Shown here one piece after another: positions 1 through 8,971 of a stretch of 8,971 nucleotides of DNA; positions within the stretch are counted from its first letter, which is position 1; each line of letters starts with the position of its first letter. The position numbers and the translations under genes are program-made. Under the pieces are notes generated by a model, which was not told where the DNA came from, made no database searches, and worked only from the letters and a program-made list of their open reading frames with translations. Source of the stretch: a bacterium (GTDB lineage: Bacteria > Margulisbacteria > Marinamargulisbacteria > SXXA01); NCBI GenBank assembly GCA_010027915.1, contig RGUG01000039.1:1-8971 (forward strand). The letters are read 5' to 3'.

Positions 1-2
1 AG

Positions 3-128
3 TTGTTGCCATTTGCCGGTGTCGTTTTGTTGTCGATGTTCGAGATATTTGTGTCGTTTATTCAGGCCTTCATCTTCACATATCTCGCTTCATTCTACAT
101 CAGCGATGCGGCACATGGTGCCCACTAG
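3..128 (+). CDS. atpB: ATP synthase Fo subunit a, C-terminal end (partial)
   Basis: This is the last 41 codons of a gene that begins before the window, read in frame 3 and ending at TAG 126-128. Subunit a is the membrane stator protein of the Fo motor; it forms the proton half-channels against the c-ring. The visible part is the last transmembrane helix. Its segment FVSFIQAFIFTYLASFYI matches the family's terminal helix, including the conserved Gln of the LQAFIF-type motif (Gln252 in E. coli). The essential channel Arg lies upstream and cannot be seen. The tail is short and His-rich (SDAAHGAH). It is the first gene of the visible operon and is followed 48 nt later by atpE, the usual atpB-atpE order. 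The identification rests on both sequence match and gene order. Confidence 0.93.
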   Translation: MLPFAGVVLLSMFEIFVSFIQAFIFTYLASFYISDAAHGAH

Positions 129-132
129 TGGG
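121..132. repeat. 12-bp palindrome over the atpB stop codon
   Basis: CCCACTAGTGGG is a perfect palindrome containing the atpB TAG stop. With one bulged T the flanking TGC/GCA could add three more pairs. In RNA this could form a small hairpin between atpB and atpE. A 12-bp palindrome is expected about twice by chance in 9 kb, so function is unproven. Confidence 0.4.
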
Positions 133-161
133 TGCAACAACTGACTTGTCATTATTTTTCT

Positions 162-168
162 AGGAGGT
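162..168 (+). promoter_or_regulatory. Strong Shine-Dalgarno of atpE with T-rich leader
   Basis: AGGAGGT ends 8 nt before the atpE ATG and is the best anti-16S match in the window. A T-rich stretch (ATTATTTTTC, 151-160) lies directly upstream. In E. coli a U-rich region before the atpE Shine-Dalgarno enhances translation so that many c subunits are made per complex. A similar role here is inference. Confidence 0.75.
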
Positions 169-176
169 AGTAAGTT

Positions 177-386
177 ATGGAATCAATTGGAGCCGGGTTG
201 GCTATTGCCATTGCAGCGTTGGGTGTGAGTGTGTCGTTGGCGGTTGTGTATTACAAAACATTGGATAGCATCGTCCGTCAGCCTGATTTGTTGGGTGCGT
301 TTCGTGTGTTAATGTTCATCGGGTTTGCGTTTATCGAGGCCATTGCCTTGTATGCGTTGGTGGTATCATTTACGATTTTGAACTAG
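177..386 (+). CDS. atpE: ATP synthase Fo subunit c
   Basis: This proteolipid forms the rotating c-ring in the membrane and carries protons past subunit a. It has 69 residues in two helices (about 4-27 and 44-66) joined by the polar loop R34-Q35-P36, the family's conserved loop. Glu54 (FIEAIALY) aligns with the ion-carrying Asp61 of E. coli. No Na+-type signature is seen: no helix-1 Gln, and Ala-Ile rather than Ser/Thr after the Glu. Protons are therefore the likely ion. The helix-1 glycine motif is altered to G16-x-S18-x-S20-x-A22, and Tyr25-Tyr26 stand where Gly-Gly is usual. Start ATG 177 follows a strong Shine-Dalgarno. The gene lies 48 nt after atpB and 35 nt before atpF. Confidence 0.96.
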   Translation: MESIGAGLAIAIAALGVSVSLAVVYYKTLDSIVRQPDLLGAFRVLMFIGFAFIEAIALYALVVSFTILN

Positions 387-421
387 TGAATTGAATCTTT
401 TTAAGAAGGTGAAGTGAATCG

Positions 422-931
422 ATGTCGACATTGTCAGTAGATTATTCAACCGTGGCATGGACCACCGTTAATTTTTTGATTGTATTGGGATTGTTGCATC
501 GGTTCGCTTTGCCGTCGCTCTATCAACTGATTGACGAAAACGAGAAGAAGCGTGATCAGTTGGTAACCGATCTTGAAAAAAAGACGGCCGAAGCTGATCG
601 GTTACTTACCTTGTACACCGACAAAATGAGTCAGGCGGAGCAAGAGGCCAGGCAACTGGTTGAAAAAGCGGCCAAAGAGGCCGAAGAATTAAGTCGGTCC
701 GAGAAAAAACGGATTGCAGAAGAAAAGCAATTGGCGTTATCTGGGTTTGCGTTGGAAATGAACCAAGAGCGTCAGCAATTGCTTGCGTCCATCAAAGACA
801 ATGCGGCCGATTTAATTGTGTCGGCTACCAAGGCAGTGATTCATACTGAATTAACCCTTGAGTCCCATCGTCAATTAATTGATGAGCGGATTGAGCGGTT
901 TGAGAAGTTGGTGAGCAATGGCCGCCGTTAA
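422..931 (+). CDS. atpF: ATP synthase Fo subunit b
   Basis: This is the peripheral stalk subunit that links the membrane part to F1 and stops the alpha3-beta3 head from turning. It has 169 residues. One N-terminal transmembrane helix (about 11-31, VNFLIVLGLLHRFALPSLY) is followed by a long Lys/Glu/Gln/Ala-rich helix with coiled-coil character to near the end, as usual for b. Only one b gene is present, so a b2 homodimer is expected rather than b/b'. The Shine-Dalgarno-like AAGAAGGTGA (403-412) sits about 9 nt before ATG 422. The 3' end overlaps atpH by 14 nt, which suggests translational coupling. Identification comes from topology and position, because b sequences are poorly conserved. Confidence 0.93.
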   Translation: MSTLSVDYSTVAWTTVNFLIVLGLLHRFALPSLYQLIDENEKKRDQLVTDLEKKTAEADRLLTLYTDKMSQAEQEARQLVEKAAKEAEELSRSEKKRIAEEKQLALSGFALEMNQERQQLLASIKDNAADLIVSATKAVIHTELTLESHRQLIDERIERFEKLVSNGRR

Positions 932-1466
932 TCAACTCGACATCGAAGCGGTGGTGTCCCGGGCCATTGCGCAGCATGATTTATTGCCACTCTCTGAGAA
1001 TGTGGCGCAGTGGCATGATTTGATGCAACGCAACGAAGCCTTTGGTGAGTTGATGCGTTTAAAGGCCATGCCCATACCTGAAAAGGTTGGTTTCATGCTC
1101 TCTTTGCCTGGGTTTGTTGCGTCTCCCACATTTGAGGCGTTCATCACGGTGGTGTTGTCAGAGGGGTGGGTGAGTGAGTGGCGTGTGATTCACGATCGCT
1201 TGCAACAACGCATCAACCGTCAGCTGAATCGGTCTGTGGCCACCGTGGTATCCGCCGTGACGCTAACCGACCAGCAAATAGACCGACTCAAACAGTGTAT
1301 GCAGGCTGCCTTGAGTGAGTCGGGTGGGCTATTGGATATTCGGATGGTGATCGATGGGTCGGTCATCGGCGGATTGCGGGTGACCATGCCGGATGGGCGG
1401 GTGGTGGATTTGACCCTTTTGAATGAATTGACCCAATTAAAATCGTATGTCACGGAGCGAGGCTGA
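918..1466 (+). CDS. atpH: ATP synthase F1 subunit delta
   Basis: Delta (OSCP type) joins the top of the alpha3-beta3 head to the b stalk. It has 182 residues, a normal length. The N-terminal half is helical, as in the six-helix delta domain, though divergent in sequence. The C-terminal part carries the family's recognisable strand region (VIDGSVIGGLRVTMPDGRVVD) followed by a final helix with a Leu pattern (LNELTQLKSYV). Start ATG 918 lies inside atpF with only a weak ribosome site (GGTGAGC), consistent with coupling to atpF translation. The stop is 3 nt before atpA. Position between b and alpha supports the call. Confidence 0.92.
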   Translation: MAAVNQLDIEAVVSRAIAQHDLLPLSENVAQWHDLMQRNEAFGELMRLKAMPIPEKVGFMLSLPGFVASPTFEAFITVVLSEGWVSEWRVIHDRLQQRINRQLNRSVATVVSAVTLTDQQIDRLKQCMQAALSESGGLLDIRMVIDGSVIGGLRVTMPDGRVVDLTLLNELTQLKSYVTERG

Positions 1467-1469
1467 GTT

Positions 1470-2996
1470 ATGCAACACCAAGTAGTAGATGATATTTCGT
1501 CCCTGATTCGTCGTCGAATTGAAACATTTTCCCCTGATAGTCAGCTCAATGAGTTGGGAGAGGTAATTGAAACCACTGATGGCATTGTCCGGGTGGTGGG
1601 TCTTCAGAATGCCATGTTGGGGGAAATGATTGAGTTTCCCAATGGGTTATACGGGATTGTCTTTAATTTGGAGGCCGATCAGTTGGTGGCCATTGTATTG
1701 GGAAAAAAGACCGATGTAAGCATTGGAGACTGGGCCAAGTGTACCCGTCGCATCATGGAAGTGCCCGTTGGTAATGCGTTGTTGGGTCGGGTAGTGGATG
1801 CAATTGGTCGGCCCATTGATGGCCTTGGACCCATTCAAACCGATCAGTATCGCCCCGTCGAAACCAAGGTGCCTGGCGTATTAGACCGCACCCCTGTTGA
1901 GCAACCCTTGCAAACAGGTTACAAGGTGGTCGATGCATTGATTCCCATTGGGCGCGGGCAACGCGAATTGATTATTGGGGACCGACAAACCGGCAAAACC
2001 ACCTTGGCCATTGATACCATTATCAATCAGCGAGATGCCAACATGATTTGTATTTATGTGGCCGTGGGCAAAAAATCAGCGTCGGTTGTCGAAGTGGTTG
2101 AAACCCTTCGTCGTCATGATGCTTTGTCTTATACCATTGTGGTGGATGCATCGGCCGACGATCCAGCCGCCATGCAGTGGTTGGCCCCTTTTTCGGGTAC
2201 CGCCATGGCCGAAGAATTCATGTATACCCACCAAAAAGATGTGTTGATTGTGTATGATGATTTAACCAAGCATGCCAATGCCTATCGTCAACTGTCGTTA
2301 TTGTTGCGACGTCCCCCAGGTCGCGAGGCCTTTCCGGGTGATATTTTTTACTTACACTCTCGCTTGCTTGAGCGTTCCAGTCGGTTGTCGGCTGAATTAG
2401 GCGGGGCCTCGATTACGGCCCTTCCTATCATTGAAACCCAAAAGGGCGATGTTTCGACTTATGTTCCGACCAACGTCATTTCCATTACAGATGGTCAAAT
2501 TTTCTTGCAATCTGATTTGTTTTATTCTGGTTTTCGTCCTGCCATCAATGCAGGGATTTCGGTGTCTCGGGTGGGTGGAAAAGCCCAAATTGAAGCCGTC
2601 CGAAAATTGTCAGGTAAGCTTCGTTTGGAATTAGCCCGTTTTCGCGAAAAAGAATCCTTTACGGCGTTTGCTTCTGAGTTGGATGCTGAGACCCAGTTGC
2701 AATTAAAACGCGGGTTGATATTGGTCGAAATATTAAAACAAGATAAGAATTCCCCCCTACCGGTCGAGGAGCAGGTTATCAGTATTTTCTTGGCCACATC
2801 CAACTTGTTGGATCATGTGGATATTGCGATGGTGAAGACCATCGAAAATGCCTTACTCGAACGCCTGCGTCACCACGATACGACCTTATTGCAAGCCATT
2901 CAGTCCACCCAAAAGTTTTCCCCTGATTCGGAGGCCAAGCTACGTGACCATATCGCCCACATTCTGACTGACTTGTCATTGACGCCCAAGGCATAG
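1470..2996 (+). CDS. atpA: ATP synthase F1 subunit alpha
   Basis: Alpha is the non-catalytic nucleotide-binding subunit of the alpha3-beta3 head. It has 508 residues in order: helical N-terminus that binds delta (about 1-27), beta-barrel (about 28-95), nucleotide-binding domain and C-terminal helical domain. The Walker A motif is GDRQTGKT (170-177). The Walker B region is VLIVYDD, followed by the conserved RRPPGREAFPGD stretch. The arginine finger in GISVSRVGG is Arg367, the equivalent of E. coli Arg376, and the phosphate-site Ser of VISITDG is present. The protein has the shorter AELGGAS loop seen outside enterobacteria. The frame is intact. The gene starts 3 nt after atpH with GGAG/GAGG-like sequence upstream, and atpG follows after 9 nt. 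Confidence 0.98.
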   Translation: MQHQVVDDISSLIRRRIETFSPDSQLNELGEVIETTDGIVRVVGLQNAMLGEMIEFPNGLYGIVFNLEADQLVAIVLGKKTDVSIGDWAKCTRRIMEVPVGNALLGRVVDAIGRPIDGLGPIQTDQYRPVETKVPGVLDRTPVEQPLQTGYKVVDALIPIGRGQRELIIGDRQTGKTTLAIDTIINQRDANMICIYVAVGKKSASVVEVVETLRRHDALSYTIVVDASADDPAAMQWLAPFSGTAMAEEFMYTHQKDVLIVYDDLTKHANAYRQLSLLLRRPPGREAFPGDIFYLHSRLLERSSRLSAELGGASITALPIIETQKGDVSTYVPTNVISITDGQIFLQSDLFYSGFRPAINAGISVSRVGGKAQIEAVRKLSGKLRLELARFREKESFTAFASELDAETQLQLKRGLILVEILKQDKNSPLPVEEQVISIFLATSNLLDHVDIAMVKTIENALLERLRHHDTTLLQAIQSTQKFSPDSEAKLRDHIAHILTDLSLTPKA

Positions 2997-3005
2997 GGGA
3001 CGCGA

Positions 3006-5501
<2,496 letters not shown>

Positions 5502-5502
<1 letters not shown>

Positions 5503-6146
5503 TGGATGTCATCCAGGCCCTCTTTGATCGACTGATTCATCTGGATCAAAATTTGTTGTGGTTGGTGGAGACCTATCATCAGTGGGCGTATTGGATTTTG
5601 GGCTTGATTGTCTTCTTAGAAAATGGTGTCGTGTTGGCACCTTTTTTACCCGGGGATTCGTTGGTATTGGTTTGTGGCACACTGGGTGCCGCTGGGGTGG
5701 TCGACTTACTTTGGCTTTCGACGATTCTGACGGTGGCCGCCATTGTGGGCAGCACCTTTAATTATGTGGTGGGATATTATTGTGCTGACTTGGTTCGATC
5801 GGGTCGTATGCCCTTGGTTAAAATGGCCCATATTGAAAAAACACAGGCTTATTTTGATCGTTATGGGGCGGTTACCATTGCGATATCCAAGTTTTTGCCC
5901 ATCGTTCGAACATTTGCTCCTTTTTTATCCGGCATGGGTCGCATGAATTTTTGGAAATTTTCTGTTTTTAATGTATTAGGATCATTGGTGTGGGTCGCAG
6001 TCTTTGCATCGGCGGGTTACTATTTTAGTCAAATTCCGTTTGTTAGGGATCATCTGGTGATGGTGGTCATGGGTATTTTGGTGGTATCAGTGGCCCCTGT
6101 GTTGATTCAGTTGTGGCGCTCAAGATCCTTTCACCATGACGACTAA
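5502..6146 (+). CDS. DedA-family inner membrane protein
   Basis: This 214-residue, multi-pass membrane protein belongs to the DedA/SNARE-associated family. Members flip undecaprenyl phosphate or phospholipid, or act as proton-coupled transporters needed for membrane potential and pH or drug tolerance. Family marks are Glu40 in VFLENG, Asp52 in PFLPGDSL, and the FLPIVRTFAPFLSGMGRMNF block with Arg136. These match E. coli YqjA Glu39, Asp51 and Arg136. The YqjA Arg130 position is Lys130 here, a conservative change. Hydrophobic segments lie at about 30-50, 54-95, 124-144, 152-175 and 185-205. The start overlaps the atpC stop by one base (TAATG), so it is probably translated by termination-reinitiation. 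Its substrate cannot be told from sequence. Confidence 0.93.
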
Positions 6147-7254
6147 CCCCCCGGTTCCCTGTTGTTTGACCCTATCGGATGGGGCCATTTTTAGGGGGTT
6201 TTTTTTTACTCGTGCGGGTGTTCGAACCGGGGAAGTTGTATTTAATACCGCCTTGTCGGGGTATCAAGAAGTGGTGACCGATCCCTCTTATATGGGGCAG
6301 ATGGTGGTCATGACGTATCCCATGATTGGGTCATATGGGGTGGTACCTGATGATCACGAATCGTCGAAACCACACCTACACGTCCTGATTTGCAAAGAAT
6401 ATATTTCCTTTTACAGCAATTGGCGGGCGACCCAATCCTTGGGCGACTATTTGGATTCCGAAGGGGTCATCGGCATTTGTGGGATTGATACGCGGTCGCT
6501 TACCCGTCACCTCAGGGATCACGGTGCGTTAACCGGGGTGGTGGCACCGGCGGACACCCCGGCGGATACCCTTGCGGCGTGGTTGGCGGATGCACCGAAT
6601 ATGACCGGTCAAAATCTAGCGGACCGTGTGTCGGTATCGTCCCCCTACACGGTGCCAGCCCTTGGTGGTGTGCCACGGTTTCGGGTGGCGGTCATCGATA
6701 CCGGTGTCAAGCGGACCATCTTAACCCATCTGGCCCAACGGGGTTGTACCTGCGATGTGTTACCCAGTACCACGCAGTGGGCTCAGATTGAGGGGCGATA
6801 TGATGGCATCCTGTTGGCCAATGGGCCGGGTGATCCCGAGCCGGTGACCGGAGTGATCGCCTTGATTCAGGCAGCGTTGGGTAAGCTCCCTGTGTTTGGG
6901 ATTTGTTTGGGGCACCAATTGCTTTGGCGGGCCTTGGGTGGCCAAACCTATAAACTAAAGTTTGGTCATCATGCGGTGAATCACCCGGTCCGGCACCTGG
7001 CCACGGGACGGGTTGAGATCACCTCTCAAAACCATGGGTTTTGTATAGACCCAACGTCCTTGTCTGATCAGGAAGTGGCCATTACCCATGTCAATCTTAA
7101 TGACCAGACCCCCGAAGGATTTCGTCACCTGGTGCTACCGGCTTTTTCGGTTCAATACCATCCCGAATCAGCCCCCGGTCCCCATGATTCAGGGTATTTG
7201 TTTGATGAATTTGTAACCATGATGGCGACCCATCATGCAAAGGAGACACGATGA
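6136..7254 (+). CDS. carA: Carbamoyl-phosphate synthase small (glutaminase) subunit
   Basis: CarA hydrolyses glutamine and passes ammonia to CarB to make carbamoyl phosphate for pyrimidines and arginine. It has 372 residues, close to the usual 360-390. The N-terminal domain shows GEVVFNTALSGYQEVVTDPSY and the MTYPMIGSYG block. The class I glutamine amidotransferase domain has the nucleophile Cys257 in FGICLGHQLL and His342/Glu344 in VQYHPES, matching E. coli Cys269, His353 and Glu355. The NGPGDPEP loop is also present. The start overlaps the DedA gene by 11 nt with no clear Shine-Dalgarno, so coupling is likely. Codons 22-24 (TTT TTT TTT, 6199-6207) form a nine-T run after five G, a slip-prone site. 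No pyrimidine-type attenuator is visible upstream. Confidence 0.97.
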   Translation: MTTNPPVPCCLTLSDGAIFRGFFFTRAGVRTGEVVFNTALSGYQEVVTDPSYMGQMVVMTYPMIGSYGVVPDDHESSKPHLHVLICKEYISFYSNWRATQSLGDYLDSEGVIGICGIDTRSLTRHLRDHGALTGVVAPADTPADTLAAWLADAPNMTGQNLADRVSVSSPYTVPALGGVPRFRVAVIDTGVKRTILTHLAQRGCTCDVLPSTTQWAQIEGRYDGILLANGPGDPEPVTGVIALIQAALGKLPVFGICLGHQLLWRALGGQTYKLKFGHHAVNHPVRHLATGRVEITSQNHGFCIDPTSLSDQEVAITHVNLNDQTPEGFRHLVLPAFSVQYHPESAPGPHDSGYLFDEFVTMMATHHAKETR

Positions 7255-8684
7255 GTCAGGATGGGTGGCGTGACAAATGTGGGGTGGTAGGTATGTGGGA
7301 TGTACCGGGTGCCTCTGAATTATGCCGATTGGCGTTGTATGCATTGCAACACCGTGGGCAAGAGAGTGCGGGTATTGTATCAAAAGACCGCAATACCTTT
7401 TATGTGGTCAAAGACGAAGGGTTGGTCAGTGATGTGTTTTCACCCGATCAAATGGGATACTTAAAAGGAAAAGCTGCCATCGGTCACGTACGATATTCCA
7501 CCACCGGAGAATCCAATTTGGCCAATGTGCAGCCCTTGGTAACCAAAACCTCTAAAGGTAAAATCGCAGTGGCCCATAATGGCAACCTTACCAATGCCCG
7601 AACCTTGTATCGACAACTGAAGAAAGACGGGGCATTGTTTCAAACCACAGTGGATACCGAGGTGATTTTGCATTTGTTGACCCGCTCTACCCATCAACAA
7701 CCAGCGGCTTTATTTGGGGATGTACTGTCACGGTTGGAAGGGGCATTCTCCTTGGTGTTTCTAACCGAAACCTATTTGGTGGCGGTTCGTGATCCCCATG
7801 GGTTTCGCCCCTTGGTGTTGGGTCGTTTACCTTCTGGGGGGTGGGTTGTGGCATCCGAGACCTGTGCGTTTGATTTAATTGGGGCCACGTATGTGCGGGA
7901 AGTATTACCCGGCGAGGTGCTATTTATTGATCAGAATGGCGTGACGAGCATGATGTTAGACCCCGCACCACGGCATGCGTTTTGTATATTTGAACATGTC
8001 TATTTTGCCCGTCCAGACAGTGTGGTGTTTGGGGAATCTGTGCATATGGTACGAAAAATGATGGGGCGTCAATTGGCCCGCGATTACCCCGTTGATGCGG
8101 ATTTGGTCATGGCCATCCCAGATTCTGGAAACAGTGCGGCATTAGGATATGCCGAAGAATCAGGGATTCCACTTGAGATTGGCATGACCCGCAACCACTA
8201 TGTGGGTCGGACCTTTATTCAGCCCGAGCAACACATCCGCGATTTGGCGGTGAAAGTCAAATTAAACCCGATTAAAGCGGTGTTAAAGGACAAACGGGTC
8301 GTGGTGGTGGATGATTCATTGGTACGGGGGACCACTTCCAAGCAACGAATCGAAGCCATTCGTTCGGCGGGGGCCAAAGAGATTCATTTGCGTATTTCAT
8401 CGGCACCCATTGTGGCACCCTGTCATTTTGGGATTGACACCCCCAATAAAAACCAGTTGATTGCCAATCACAAGTCGATTCGGGACATTTTGGCCTATGT
8501 GGGGGCGGACAGTATTGGGTACTTAACCCCTCAGGGAATGGTTGAAGCAGTGACCGCCTATCAGCCCCCGCAATTTTGTACCGCTTGCTTTACCGGAAAA
8601 TACCCCTTGGATGTTCGAGATAAAGGAAAATTCGCCATGGGATCACGAAAGATAAAATTATATGCCGAAACGAAAGGACATTAA
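7251..8684 (+). CDS. purF: Amidophosphoribosyltransferase
   Basis: PurF makes phosphoribosylamine from PRPP and glutamine, the first committed step of purine synthesis. It has 477 residues. A nine-residue propeptide precedes the catalytic Cys10 (DKCGVVG). The N-terminal glutaminase domain contains [11 protein letters not shown] and HNGNLTN. The phosphoribosyltransferase domain carries the PRPP loop [14 protein letters not shown] (351-364) and [11 protein letters not shown]. Cys245, Cys391, Cys443 and Cys446 ([23 protein letters not shown]) match the four ligands of the [4Fe-4S] cluster in the Bacillus enzyme, so this is the Bacillus type, likely oxygen-sensitive and processed by propeptide removal. 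AAAGGAG (7239-7245) precedes ATG 7251, which overlaps the carA stop as ATGA. Confidence 0.98.
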   Translation: MSQDGWRDKCGVVGMWDVPGASELCRLALYALQHRGQESAGIVSKDRNTFYVVKDEGLVSDVFSPDQMGYLKGKAAIGHVRYSTTGESNLANVQPLVTKTSKGKIAVAHNGNLTNARTLYRQLKKDGALFQTTVDTEVILHLLTRSTHQQPAALFGDVLSRLEGAFSLVFLTETYLVAVRDPHGFRPLVLGRLPSGGWVVASETCAFDLIGATYVREVLPGEVLFIDQNGVTSMMLDPAPRHAFCIFEHVYFARPDSVVFGESVHMVRKMMGRQLARDYPVDADLVMAIPDSGNSAALGYAEESGIPLEIGMTRNHYVGRTFIQPEQHIRDLAVKVKLNPIKAVLKDKRVVVVDDSLVRGTTSKQRIEAIRSAGAKEIHLRISSAPIVAPCHFGIDTPNKNQLIANHKSIRDILAYVGADSIGYLTPQGMVEAVTAYQPPQFCTACFTGKYPLDVRDKGKFAMGSRKIKLYAETKGH

Positions 8685-8971
8685 TAAAATCATTTTAATC
8701 GGGTCGGGCCCCATTATTATTGGGCAGGCCTGTGAATTTGATTATTCGGGAACCCAAGCATGCAAAGCCCTCAAAGAAGAAGGGTGTGAGGTGGTGTTGG
8801 TGAACTCCAATCCAGCCACCATCATGACCGATCCTCAGGTGGCCGATGTGACCTACATCGAACCGTTAACCCCGGCATTTTTGGCCCAGGTTATCGCCAA
8901 AGAAAAGCCGGATGCCATATTACCCACGCTGGGGGGACAAACCGCATTAAATTTGGCCATGGCCATGGCCA
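8662..8971 (+). CDS. carB: Carbamoyl-phosphate synthase large subunit, N-terminus (partial)
   Basis: CarB uses two ATP, bicarbonate and the ammonia delivered by CarA to make carbamoyl phosphate. The first 103 codons are present and the frame runs off the window edge; the full protein is usually about 1,070 residues. The opening [20 protein letters not shown], followed by [38 protein letters not shown] and [13 protein letters not shown], is the standard N-terminal pre-ATP-grasp domain of the carboxyphosphate half. ATG 8662 gives exactly the conserved start. It lies inside purF, overlapping its last 23 nt in another frame, with only a weak purine-rich site upstream (ACGAAAGA). Translation is therefore probably coupled to purF. 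Confidence 0.97.
   Translation, partial: MPKRKDINKIILIGSGPIIIGQACEFDYSGTQACKALKEEGCEVVLVNSNPATIMTDPQVADVTYIEPLTPAFLAQVIAKEKPDAILPTLGGQTALNLAMAMA

Noticed and set aside
2522..2803. 93-codon open frame on the minus strand within atpA
   Set aside because: It is antisense to conserved alpha-subunit coding and shows no family signature, so it is a shadow frame.
8953..8971. Tandem GGCCAT repeats at the window edge
   Set aside because: They encode Leu-Ala-Met-Ala-Met-Ala in frame in carB, a normal Ala/Met-rich helix after GGQTALN, and three short units are not a meaningful repeat.

Overview
The window is a gapless, single-strand (+) stretch of a bacterial chromosome. It carries most of an F1Fo ATP synthase operon in the order atpB(end)-E-F-H-A-G-D-C, then a DedA-family membrane protein, carA, purF and the first 103 codons of carB. 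Base composition looks near 50% GC by eye. Leucine is read mostly by TTG, and ribosome-binding sites are of the AGGAGG type. One b-type stator gene (no b'), a full atpBEFHAGDC order and a Bacillus-type PurF (propeptide plus four iron-sulfur cysteines) are compatible with many Gram-negative-like phyla and do not suggest an enterobacterium. I cannot assign a phylum.

Layout. Positions 3-128 are the end of subunit a. Positions 129-176 are the only spacer with visible control features: a palindrome at the atpB stop, a T-rich stretch and a near-perfect Shine-Dalgarno before atpE. Positions 177-3869 hold c, b, delta, alpha and gamma. Positions 3884-5279 hold subunit beta, whose frame is broken near 4814-4829. 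Positions 5260-5502 hold an epsilon with only its N-terminal domain, 5502-6146 the DedA protein, 6136-7254 carA, 7251-8684 purF, and 8662 to the end carB. From atpD onward every junction overlaps (20, 1, 11, 4 and 23 nt), so there is no room for a terminator or a separate promoter between genes. The ATP-making machine and the entry steps of pyrimidine/arginine (CarAB) and purine (PurF) synthesis therefore look transcriptionally and translationally linked.

Unusual points. The beta gene lacks the coding for the conserved loop after VYVP (the 'catch loop' that meets the rotor) and changes frame there. The observed frame matches exactly a net loss of 23 nt from the usual length. Everything on both sides is well conserved, so this is a recent lesion, an assembly error or, less likely, a recoding site. 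The c subunit has Ser/Ala in place of helix-1 glycines and a Tyr-Tyr pair where Gly-Gly is usual. The epsilon subunit has no inhibitory C-terminal helices. I found no CRISPR, mobile element, RNA gene or terminator. The genes are known families, and I see no clearly new multi-gene system beyond this divergent ATP synthase and its operon context.
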